DNA of 64,000 nucleotides from Corallococcus macrosporus. Its GTDB lineage: Bacteria; Myxococcota; Myxococcia; Myxococcales; Myxococcaceae. The notes below the pieces were generated by a model. The model worked only from the letters and a program-made list of their open reading frames with translations, ran no database searches and was not told where the DNA came from. How positions within the stretch are numbered: the first letter of the stretch is position 1; each line of letters starts with the position of its first letter. The position numbers were made by a program, and so were the translations under genes. Location: contig NZ_JAFIMU010000010.1 in assembly GCF_017302985.1 (NCBI RefSeq), positions 476,957 through 540,956 of the forward strand, given 5' to 3'. This document shows, one piece after another, positions 35,524-42,672 of the stretch.

Positions 35524-36684
35524 ATGAATGTTGTGCTTCGCACTCATCCTCAAGCTGGGTACAATATCTATAGACACATCACCAAGGACAAGGAAGTGAA
35601 TGACTGCGCCTCCCGAGATGCACATGCATACCACAGCAACATGCCACCGACCGAAAAACTCGGCACAGGATGGCGAGTCATTGACTTGTGTTGTGGTCTC
35701 GGGGGCATTTCTCTCGCAGCACGATCACTCGGGTGTGAGATTGCTGCAGGCGTGGATATCTCCAAGTCGGCATTGGAGACATTCAAGAAGCATTTCCCCG
35801 AGGCTAGTTCCATCCTGGGCAGCATCTCCCGCGCGGAAACAGTCACGGCCCTAAACGCTACAATCAATGCCTCCTCCGATCAACGGACCCTGGTCGTCTC
35901 TGGCCCGCCATGCCAAGGTTTTTCTGTTGCCGGAGCGCGTGTACAGCGCGACCCTCGAAATCGGATTTTACCGGCAGTAGGCCGCGCCATAGCGCAAATC
36001 CAACCCACGGCTGCGCTTATTGAAAACGTTGCAGCCATCCTGAGCGATCGACACAAACGCAGCGTAAGTAGATTCCTTAAAATAGTTTCAGAGGCAGGAT
36101 ACAAACACACCATACTAAGAATGAACGCTGCAGACTACGGGGTCCCGCAGGTGAGGCATCGTGTCTTTTTCCTAATCACAAGGAAATCCCCGTCCTCGAA
36201 GCGCATTCAATACTATATCTCAAGCTTAACGCGTCCCAAGGTTTCGGTTCGCGAAGCCCTCTCGGGATTAGCCTCACCGCCAGTCTACTCAAAGGGCAAC
36301 GAGATTCACGACTCGGGCCTTCAGAACCACATCGCAATGAGACACTCCTTGCGTGTTCGCGAAAAAATATCAGCAATCAAGCCGGGCTCGGGCCCAATGT
36401 CTTACAGGCGGCTACACCCAGATCGACCCGCCAGGACGCTAATTTCAGGCAATCGCGCACCACCCGCCCATTTCGAAGAACCTAGAAGCATTACGGTAAG
36501 GGAAGCAGCGCGGCTTCAGGGCTTTCCTGACAACTTCGAAGTTCTGGGATGCTTCTCAAAGCAAATGCAACTTGTCACAAACGCAGTTCCTCCGCCTCTC
36601 GCAAGAGCAGCCCTTATTACTCTTTTCATGACAATGGAGACTACGCATGGCCGCACAGCCACTCTCTCCGACAAAGCTAGCTAA
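35524..36684 (+). CDS. C5-cytosine DNA methyltransferase (Dcm/HhaI type)
   Basis: 386 residues. Transfers methyl from SAM to C5 of cytosine in a specific sequence. Motif I VIDLCCGLGG (52-61), motif IV GPPCQGFS with catalytic Cys130, motif VI ENV (167-169), motif VIII QVRHR (209-213), a target-recognition region 225-305 with RPARTL, motif IX REAARLQGFPD (326-336) and motif X near 348-360 are all present, so it should be active. ATG 35641 (MPPTEKL) is an alternative start because homologous enzymes begin about 10 residues before motif I. It overlaps the ATPase gene by 38 nt. No restriction nuclease is next to it. Confidence 0.95.
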   Translation: MNVVLRTHPQAGYNIYRHITKDKEVNDCASRDAHAYHSNMPPTEKLGTGWRVIDLCCGLGGISLAARSLGCEIAAGVDISKSALETFKKHFPEASSILGSISRAETVTALNATINASSDQRTLVVSGPPCQGFSVAGARVQRDPRNRILPAVGRAIAQIQPTAALIENVAAILSDRHKRSVSRFLKIVSEAGYKHTILRMNAADYGVPQVRHRVFFLITRKSPSSKRIQYYISSLTRPKVSVREALSGLASPPVYSKGNEIHDSGLQNHIAMRHSLRVREKISAIKPGSGPMSYRRLHPDRPARTLISGNRAPPAHFEEPRSITVREAARLQGFPDNFEVLGCFSKQMQLVTNAVPPPLARAALITLFMTMETTHGRTATLSDKAS

Positions 36685-38602
36685 ACAAATCAGCGAAGCC
36701 TCCCCTGGCGAAAGCCCAATTCAAACGGAACTCTCGACTTCTGAGAGAGTCCTTCGTCGCGTGACGGATGGCATTTACCGGGAACCATGGTCGGCCCTTC
36801 GTGAATTAGTTTCGAATGCATATGACGCCGATGCAACGGAAGTTGTTATCGAAACGGACGCGCCTCGATTCGAGCGAATAATCATTCGCGACAATGGCGT
36901 CGGTTTCACCTCCGATTCACTAGCCTCAATGATCAAGAACATCGGCGGGAGCACCAAGCGAACAATTTCAGGAGCAACAGTAGGCGTAACCTCAGCAAAC
37001 GACCCTACTCTTAGTCCAGGTGGTCGCCGACTAATTGGGAAGCTTGGGATTGGATTGTTTGCTGTATCGCAATTAACTCACGAGTTTCAGGTCATCACAA
37101 AGCGCGCCGGCGAGAAAACCCGCACCGTAGCCGACGTGATTCTATTCCAGTACGCCGAGAACAAGAAGGCGAAGACTAACGACGAGACAAACTTCCAGAC
37201 AGGCTCCGTCAGAATCTGGAAAACACCTGCTCGCGACAGAAAGTCTCAGGGCACTGAAATAATTCTCAGAAATCTGCTGCCAAAGACTCGGGCTGAACTC
37301 ACGAGTGAGAAGCTATGGACAATGGTATCCGCCACTGTCGTGCCCGGTGACGACGACGAAAGAGAGACGTGGCAGAGGCCGCGTTACCACATCGGGCGCG
37401 TCAACCCTGCCAATCCGTCAGAGTACCTGGAAACTCCAGAGTATCCATGGAACGACGAGGCCAGTCCTTCTGACAAATTTGAGCTTCTCACCCAGCGCAT
37501 GTTCGCGCGAGCATCTGAAGCTAGCGGAGCAAAGCCAAGCCTGGAAAACACATTTGACAACTATCTACGCTTTATCTGGAAGTTAAGCCTAGCCGCCCCG
37601 CTAGACTACATGCATGGACATCCATTTGATTTAAATTCTGGGTCCGAGCCAATGCTATTCAAGATTAGTAATGCCAGAGATGGGTCCTCGGAGCCGATAG
37701 TCCTAGCCGGAACTGAAACTGTTCGCGAAAAGTTCAACCTTAAATCACCGGAACGGGGCACCAACTCGGATTTCAGGGTCCTCGTTGACGGTGTCTTATT
37801 GAAGCGGCCACTTAAATTCCGTGATCTACCGACAAGCGATGGCGCAGTAAATCGCCCCCTCTTGTTTATAGGGCATGATCGACCAGATCTTAGTCGATAT
37901 CCTGAAACGATACGTGGTGGAGATTTGGAATTTGAGGCGTACCTGCTGTGGACGCCGCGGGTCGTTCCGACTGAGCACAATGGCGTACTCCTAAGAATCA
38001 ACGACGCCAGTGGCACGTTGTTTGATCCGACATTCATGGATTACCGAGTGTCAGAACAGACCCGAATGCGCCAAGTTGTAGCCGAGATATTTATCACAGA
38101 AGGCCTAGACGCAGCGCTAAACCTGGATCGCGAATCGTTCAACGTCTCCCATCCCCACTATCAGTACATTGCCTTGTGGGTGCACAACGCATTTAAACAG
38201 TTTGCCACTCGCCACAAGGACTTGGCAAAGAAAGTCCGAACTCAAGAGCGCTCATCCAAGAGCGAGACTGAGCGAAAACATTTGGCTCGTGTTGCAGCTG
38301 AGATTGTCTCCGAGTGGAGTGGCGGGGACGAAAAGCCGGTACCTATCGAATTCACCAAGAAGATTGAAAAGTCATCCAAGGAGAAGCTGGCTTTCTCAAT
38401 TGACGAAGTCTTTAAGGCATATGGCCAAGGCGAACGTCGCTCCGCAAAGAAAGATGTAGAATTCAAGGTTGATCAAGAAATAATGCGTAGCGTCGCGCAA
38501 GTGCTTCTGGCTGCTGGAGTTTTTGAAAAGATGAGCCATGCCAAGCAACAAAAGCTCCTTGCAGACCTAGCAAAGGTTATTTTTTACGGGAGAGGTTCTT
38601 GA
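36647..38602 (+). CDS. GHKL-type ATPase (MORC/MutL/Hsp90-like)
   Basis: 651 residues. The N-terminal Bergerat ATP-binding fold shows the N box LRELVSNAYDADA (51-63, Glu53 and Asn57), the G1 box DNGVGF (82-87) and the G2 box GKLGIG (131-136). The remaining 450 residues include a transducer-like domain (FRVLVDGVLLKRPLKFRD, NGVLLRIND) and a Lys-rich C-terminal helical tail. No nuclease motif is visible. GGAG lies 7 nt before ATG 36647. GHKL ATPases of the MORC/MutL group have been reported in predicted restriction-modification operons with cytosine methylases (Iyer, Abhiman and Aravind), so this is probably the ATP-driven part of a defence complex. Confidence 0.88.
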   Translation: MAAQPLSPTKLAKQISEASPGESPIQTELSTSERVLRRVTDGIYREPWSALRELVSNAYDADATEVVIETDAPRFERIIIRDNGVGFTSDSLASMIKNIGGSTKRTISGATVGVTSANDPTLSPGGRRLIGKLGIGLFAVSQLTHEFQVITKRAGEKTRTVADVILFQYAENKKAKTNDETNFQTGSVRIWKTPARDRKSQGTEIILRNLLPKTRAELTSEKLWTMVSATVVPGDDDERETWQRPRYHIGRVNPANPSEYLETPEYPWNDEASPSDKFELLTQRMFARASEASGAKPSLENTFDNYLRFIWKLSLAAPLDYMHGHPFDLNSGSEPMLFKISNARDGSSEPIVLAGTETVREKFNLKSPERGTNSDFRVLVDGVLLKRPLKFRDLPTSDGAVNRPLLFIGHDRPDLSRYPETIRGGDLEFEAYLLWTPRVVPTEHNGVLLRINDASGTLFDPTFMDYRVSEQTRMRQVVAEIFITEGLDAALNLDRESFNVSHPHYQYIALWVHNAFKQFATRHKDLAKKVRTQERSSKSETERKHLARVAAEIVSEWSGGDEKPVPIEFTKKIEKSSKEKLAFSIDEVFKAYGQGERRSAKKDVEFKVDQEIMRSVAQVLLAAGVFEKMSHAKQQKLLADLAKVIFYGRGS

Positions 38603-38604
38603 CA

Positions 38605-39864
38605 ATGGACGAAATCAAGACTCCTCCCGCTCCAGCTACTGAATTAATTGCGACGAGCGAGATATATCCAACAGCCCCTGATCATGCTGTCCCAGAGCCA
38701 CTGCCGCTCTCGGACTTTTATTCCTGGCATTTACCTAGAAAACAATGGGTACGCCGAAAGCAATGGGCTGCGACTGCCGAGGCTCTGATGGACGCCATCG
38801 TCCCACTGGATAGGCCATTTCGTTATCTAGGGCTGCCGGGAACTGAGTTATTGGATCTTGAGGTTCTTGCTGAAACCTGCATCAAGAAGAACACGCGACT
38901 AAAATACATTGGCTTCAACTCTGGCGCCCAAAGCCCAGGACGAAAGACGACTCAACAGCTTGCAGAGCAAGCCTTGATCGAACTTGATGTGATTGAGCAG
39001 CCATCCACCGTTCTGGTTGACGATATTTCGACCCTGGGTTCGGCAACCAGCATTGCGACGCGGCGAATCAAGGAGTTTGAGTCGTTCGATCTCGTGAATC
39101 TCGATTTCTGCGATGTTTTTTCAGGAGCAAAGGAGAATCCGAAACACACCGCAGTCAAAAGCATCGTTGAGTTTCAGCTGAATCGCCGGACACAGCCATG
39201 GCTCATGTATTTAACGACGGCTATTGCTCCACATGCACTCGACGGAGCGGATCTCAATGAATACCGTCTATTATTTGAACGCAACACCAAAGACTCTGAG
39301 GAGTTTGGTCGATTGCTGGGCGCCCCAGAGCTAGCAGCTATTCCCATTGGCTCTGGCGATCCCTTTCTTGGTGCCGCTGGTGTTCGACTAGGCAGACTGC
39401 TTACTGTTGGCGTGGGAAAGTGGCTTCTTGCCTTGCTTTCCCAGTCCAAGGGATGGATTCTGGAGTTGAAATCATGCGTCTGCTACCGCAGAGGTCTGGC
39501 AGGTGGCGATGCTGAGTCTGCAACAAGTCGTGAGCCAGATTTGTTCAGCCTTGTTTTCGGATTTAGGAAAAATACAGATACCATTTCAGATCCCACAGGG
39601 CTTGCCAGGGGCTCGCCGGCCTCCAGTCGAAATTGGATCGAGCTGGAAACTAAAGCGGCAATTCAGATTGCGACAAGGACGCTAAAATCCATAGATCTTG
39701 ACGCAACGCTCGAAACATCCGAAGACCTCGCCCTCCAGATGCTTGATGAATCAGCTCGAATGTTAAGGCTTCGCAACTACGACGAGAAGCTATATCGGGA
39801 GTGGGTTGCTGGAATGCCGGCTGGCTTTGCGGCCCCCACCGCAAAGAAAACCCGGCCGAGATAA
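38605..39864 (+). CDS. Island protein of unknown function, possibly Rossmann-type effector
   Basis: 419 residues from ATG 38605 (GAGAGG 9 nt upstream; TTG 38599 would overlap the ATPase stop and sits too close to it). No confident family match. FYSWHLPRKQWVRRKQW (38-54) is a His/aromatic basic block. RYLGLPGTELLDLEVLAE (73-90), YIGFNSGA (101-108) and LVNLDFCDVF (163-172) occur in the order of motifs I, II and IV of Rossmann methyltransferase-like folds. NCBI may call similar proteins the PP_RS20740 family (from memory, unchecked). Its constant position after the ATPase suggests a specificity or effector subunit. That is inference. Confidence 0.8.
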   Translation: MDEIKTPPAPATELIATSEIYPTAPDHAVPEPLPLSDFYSWHLPRKQWVRRKQWAATAEALMDAIVPLDRPFRYLGLPGTELLDLEVLAETCIKKNTRLKYIGFNSGAQSPGRKTTQQLAEQALIELDVIEQPSTVLVDDISTLGSATSIATRRIKEFESFDLVNLDFCDVFSGAKENPKHTAVKSIVEFQLNRRTQPWLMYLTTAIAPHALDGADLNEYRLLFERNTKDSEEFGRLLGAPELAAIPIGSGDPFLGAAGVRLGRLLTVGVGKWLLALLSQSKGWILELKSCVCYRRGLAGGDAESATSREPDLFSLVFGFRKNTDTISDPTGLARGSPASSRNWIELETKAAIQIATRTLKSIDLDATLETSEDLALQMLDESARMLRLRNYDEKLYREWVAGMPAGFAAPTAKKTRPR

Positions 39865-39923
39865 ATCCAGCCTCATGGATGTAACTGTGTTGACCGATTA
39901 ACAGCACGCTGCCTTGGTTTCGA

Positions 39924-39996
39924 GGGGCACATCGAAACCGAGGCGAGCTTCCGCGAGGTCTTCGCGGACTACCGCCGCCGCAAGGTCATTCCCTGA
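39924..39996 (+). pseudogene. 3' remnant of the PRISE gene
   Basis: The last 24 codons (HIETEASFREVFADYRRRK and stop) of the gene at 33829-34899, repeated here without any upstream part. Its presence at the right border and of a LysR remnant at the left border shows that the same target segment was duplicated on both sides. Confidence 0.9.
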
Positions 39997-40498
39997 GCGC
40001 TTCCACCACGAGCGAGCGGAAGTAGCGCGCACCCGGATCCGCGTCCGTCCGGGTGTGCCAGATGAGCGACTTGGTCATGCGCGGTGAGGGGAACGGCATC
40101 TCCACCGTGCGCAGGGGCAGCATGTCGCAGAAGGCCCGGGCGACGCGGCGGGGCACTCCCGCCACCAGGTCGGAGCGGGCCGCCGCCATCGCCGCCGCGA
40201 AGAAGTGCGGGACGGCGAGCCCCACTTCCCGCGTGAGCCCGTGCTCCTTGAGGATGCGGGCGTGCTGCTGGGCGCCGATGCCCGGGCGCCCTTCCGCGAG
40301 GTGCAGGTCGATGTGCTTCGACGTGTTGTAGAGCGCCTTCGTCAGCGTCTTGCCCCGGATGCGCGGATGGTCGCGGCGCACGAGCAGCACGGCGTCATCC
40401 GTGTACAGCGGTTCGGCGTGGCACCCCGGCCCCTTGGCCTCCGGTGGTCCCAGTGCCACGTCCACCGCGCCCGTCGTCAGCCCATCCCGCTCCACGAG
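39924..40498. repeat. Right copy of the 575 bp island-flanking direct repeat
   Basis: Matches 34827-35401 with about 98.6% identity. It is preceded by island DNA (the base before GGGG differs) and followed by the 5' portion of the intact LysR gene, so this copy retains the original LysR context, while the left copy retains the original PRISE context. Confidence 0.95.
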
Positions 40499-40924
40499 GT
40501 AGTCGATGCTCACGACGCGCAGGAGCGACGTGGGGAGGCGCTTCGCGAACAGCGCCGCGAGCACCGGCACGTCGGAGACACCGTGGTGGTCCGCTCCCGC
40601 CACGGTGAAGGTCCGCGTGCACGTCTCCGGCTTGAAGCCCTGCCCTCCCTCCAGCGCCAACTGGAGCTGTCCCACGGCGGACGCGATGAAGGGCCGCAGC
40701 TCTTCACACCGGGGCGTCGGTACCAGTCCGCGTCGGCTGCGCACCACCAGCGGATCTCCCAGTACGTCGCGCAACCGGGCCAGCGCGTTGCTCACCGCCG
40801 ACTGCGTGACGTGGAGCTCGCGTGCCGCCCCCGTCGCGCTGCCGGACTCCAGCACCGCGTGCAGCACGAGGAACAGGTTGAGGTCGATGGCGGAGAGATT
40901 CACGGCCGTGATTCTAACCATCAT
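39986..40924 (-). CDS. LysR-family regulator (NodD/LinR-like), intact copy
   Basis: 312 residues. Helix-turn-helix at about 10-70 (GSATGAARELHVTQSAVSNALARL at 28-51), then a substrate domain beginning near 95 with AGADHHGVSDVPVLAALF. C-terminal residues 143-312 are duplicated as the remnant at 34889-35401. It is divergent from a SnoaL-like gene (46 bp gap). Before the insertion its 3' end overlapped the PRISE gene by 11 nt. Whether it regulates the PRISE gene or the SnoaL-like gene is not shown. Confidence 0.92.
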   Translation of the reverse strand: MMVRITAVNLSAIDLNLFLVLHAVLESGSATGAARELHVTQSAVSNALARLRDVLGDPLVVRSRRGLVPTPRCEELRPFIASAVGQLQLALEGGQGFKPETCTRTFTVAGADHHGVSDVPVLAALFAKRLPTSLLRVVSIDYLVERDGLTTGAVDVALGPPEAKGPGCHAEPLYTDDAVLLVRRDHPRIRGKTLTKALYNTSKHIDLHLAEGRPGIGAQQHARILKEHGLTREVGLAVPHFFAAAMAAARSDLVAGVPRRVARAFCDMLPLRTVEMPFPSPRMTKSLIWHTRTDADPGARYFRSLVVEALRE

Positions 40925-40970
40925 GGACCATCACTGGTGGAGATGGCTCCTGTGGCCTTAGTCATGCCCC

Positions 40971-41429
40971 ATGTCATTCCCCACCGAAGCCGCCGCCATC
41001 CGCGAGCGCATGCAGCACCTCTACGAATGCTGGAACCAGGGCGACGCCCAGGCCTACGCCGCCTGCTTCACGCAGGACGTGGACTACGTCGCCTTCGACG
41101 GCAGCCACCTCCAGGGACGGCAGGCCAACGCGGAGTCCCACCAGGCCCTCTTCGACGGCGTCCTGCGCGGCTCCACGCTCGAAGGCGATGTGAAGTCCCT
41201 GCGCTTCCTCGCGCCGGACGTGGCGCTCATCCACACCGAAGGCGTCATCAAGCTGCGCTGGCAGCGCACGGCGCCCAAGGGCCGCCGCTCCATCCAGACC
41301 ACCGTCGCCGTGAAGCGTGAAGGCGTCTGGTTCTTCACCGCCTTCCAGAACACCCGCATCCAGCCGCCCAACGCCTTCGCGCGCCTGATGCTGCGATTGA
41401 TGACGCCGAAGCGCTCAGCCGCGCGGTGA
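40971..41429 (+). CDS. SgcJ/EcaC-type SnoaL-like (NTF2 fold) protein
   Basis: 152 residues. RMQHLYECWNQGDAQAYAACFTQDVDYVAFDG at 15-46 is the N-terminal pattern of the SnoaL-like SgcJ/EcaC group, and VALIHTEGVIKLRW plus GVWFFTAFQNTRI complete the NTF2 fold. The cavity may bind a small molecule; some members are linked to polyketide tailoring or oxidation. Its 3' end overlaps coaBC on the opposite strand by 15 nt. Confidence 0.85.
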   Translation: MSFPTEAAAIRERMQHLYECWNQGDAQAYAACFTQDVDYVAFDGSHLQGRQANAESHQALFDGVLRGSTLEGDVKSLRFLAPDVALIHTEGVIKLRWQRTAPKGRRSIQTTVAVKREGVWFFTAFQNTRIQPPNAFARLMLRLMTPKRSAAR

Positions 41430-42632
41430 CACGAGCAGCAGCGACAAGATCTCTCCCGCCACCGCGCGCTTGCTCCCCTGCAACACGCGGTCGGGCCCGG
41501 TGCGGGAAATCACCGTCACGCGGTTCGTGTCCGTGCCGAACCCCGCGCCCTCGGCGGTGACGTCGTTGGCGACGATGGCGTCCAGCCCCTTGCGCTCCAG
41601 CTTCTCTCGCGCGTGCTCCACCACCCGCTCCGTCTCCGCCGCGAAGCCCACCAGCACCGGGCGCCTGGCCCGGCCCTCCACCTTGCGTGACGCCTCCAGC
41701 AGCACGTCCGGCGTGCGCACCAGCTTGAGGTTCTCCGGGCCCTCGCCCTTCTTCACCTTCTGCGGCGCTCGCGTCTCCGGACGCCAGTCGCTCACCGCCG
41801 CCGTGGCGATGAACGCGTCCGCGGACTCCACGCGCGACAGCACCTCGCGCGCCATGTCCTCCGCGCTCACCACGTCCACCACCTCCAGGCCCGTGCGGTC
41901 CACCGCGCCCACCGGCCCCAGCACCACCGTCACCTTCGCCCCCAGCGCTCGCGCCTCGTGCGCCAGCGCCAGGCCCATCTTCCCCGTGGACGGATTGGAG
42001 ATGAACCGCACCGGGTCCAGGTACTCGCGCGTGGGGCCCGCCGTCACCAGCACCGTCTTGCCCGTGAGCGGACCTCCGCCCAGCCGCGCCGCCACCGCGG
42101 ACACGATGGCGCCCACGTCCGCCAGACGCCCCGAGCCCACGTCGCCGCACGCCAGCATCCCCGCGCCCGGCCCCACCGTGCTGAAGCGCGCCTCCGCCAG
42201 CAGCGACGCCACGTTCTCCTGCGTCCGCGCGTTCTCCCACATGGCCACGTTCATCGCGGGCGCCAGCACCACCGGCCCCTTGAAGGCGAGCAGCGACGTG
42301 GTCACCGCGTCTCCACCAAAACCCGCGCGGATCTTCGCGATGAGGTCCGCCGTCGCGGGCGCCACCACGTAGGCCTCGCCCCAGCGGGCCAGGTCCAGGT
42401 GGCCGAAGTTCCCCTCCTGCGCCGGGTCGAAGTAGTCCGTCAGCGGCGGGTGCCCCACGAGCGCCTGGAAGGTCAGCGGGGTGACGAACTGGCGCGCGGC
42501 CTCCGTCATGGCCACCCGCACCTCCGCGCCCGCGCGGCCCAGCTCACGCACCAGCTCGCAGGCCTTGTACGCCGCGATGCCGCCACCCACGCCGACGATG
42601 ATCCGGCGACCCTTCAATGCCGATGCGTCCAT
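41415..42632 (-). CDS. coaBC: CoaBC, phosphopantothenate-cysteine ligase/decarboxylase
   Basis: 405 residues. Bifunctional coenzyme A biosynthesis enzyme. The N-terminal flavoprotein decarboxylase domain (1-180) has GVGGGIAAYKACELVREL, the active-site His region in FGHLDLARWGEAYVVAPATADLIAKI, and AMNVAMWEN (PXMNxxMW motif). The C-terminal ligase domain (190-400) shows LVTAGPTREYLDPVRFISNPSTGKMG (residues 195-220) and the VGFAAET motif. Standard length. Upstream lies the CarboxypepD_reg-repeat gene, ending 41 bp before this start. Confidence 0.97.
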   Translation of the reverse strand: MDASALKGRRIIVGVGGGIAAYKACELVRELGRAGAEVRVAMTEAARQFVTPLTFQALVGHPPLTDYFDPAQEGNFGHLDLARWGEAYVVAPATADLIAKIRAGFGGDAVTTSLLAFKGPVVLAPAMNVAMWENARTQENVASLLAEARFSTVGPGAGMLACGDVGSGRLADVGAIVSAVAARLGGGPLTGKTVLVTAGPTREYLDPVRFISNPSTGKMGLALAHEARALGAKVTVVLGPVGAVDRTGLEVVDVVSAEDMAREVLSRVESADAFIATAAVSDWRPETRAPQKVKKGEGPENLKLVRTPDVLLEASRKVEGRARRPVLVGFAAETERVVEHAREKLERKGLDAIVANDVTAEGAGFGTDTNRVTVISRTGPDRVLQGSKRAVAGEILSLLLVSPRG

Positions 42633-42672
42633 GCGGCTTCATTACGCGCCAGCACGCCCGGTCGCAACACGA

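Larger units (their letters stand above)
35402..39923. mobile_element. Low-GC inserted island (methyltransferase, GHKL ATPase, unknown protein)
   Basis: 4522 bp of unique DNA between two 575 bp direct repeats. GC content drops to about 50% by eye, against about 70% outside, and codon use shifts to AT-rich third positions. It holds only three genes on one strand. No transposase, integrase, inverted terminal repeat or tRNA target is visible. The flanking repeats duplicate the target, so the insert seems to have come in with a long target duplication or by recombination with a related donor carrying the cassette. Confidence 0.88.

Noticed and set aside
38599..38604. TTG 38599 as start of the third island gene
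   Set aside because: It would overlap the ATPase stop and lies only 3 nt from the ribosome site, whereas ATG 38605 has better spacing.
35402..39923. Insertion sequence or prophage
   Set aside because: No transposase, integrase, terminal inverted repeats or phage genes. The flanking repeats are target sequence, far longer than IS target duplications.
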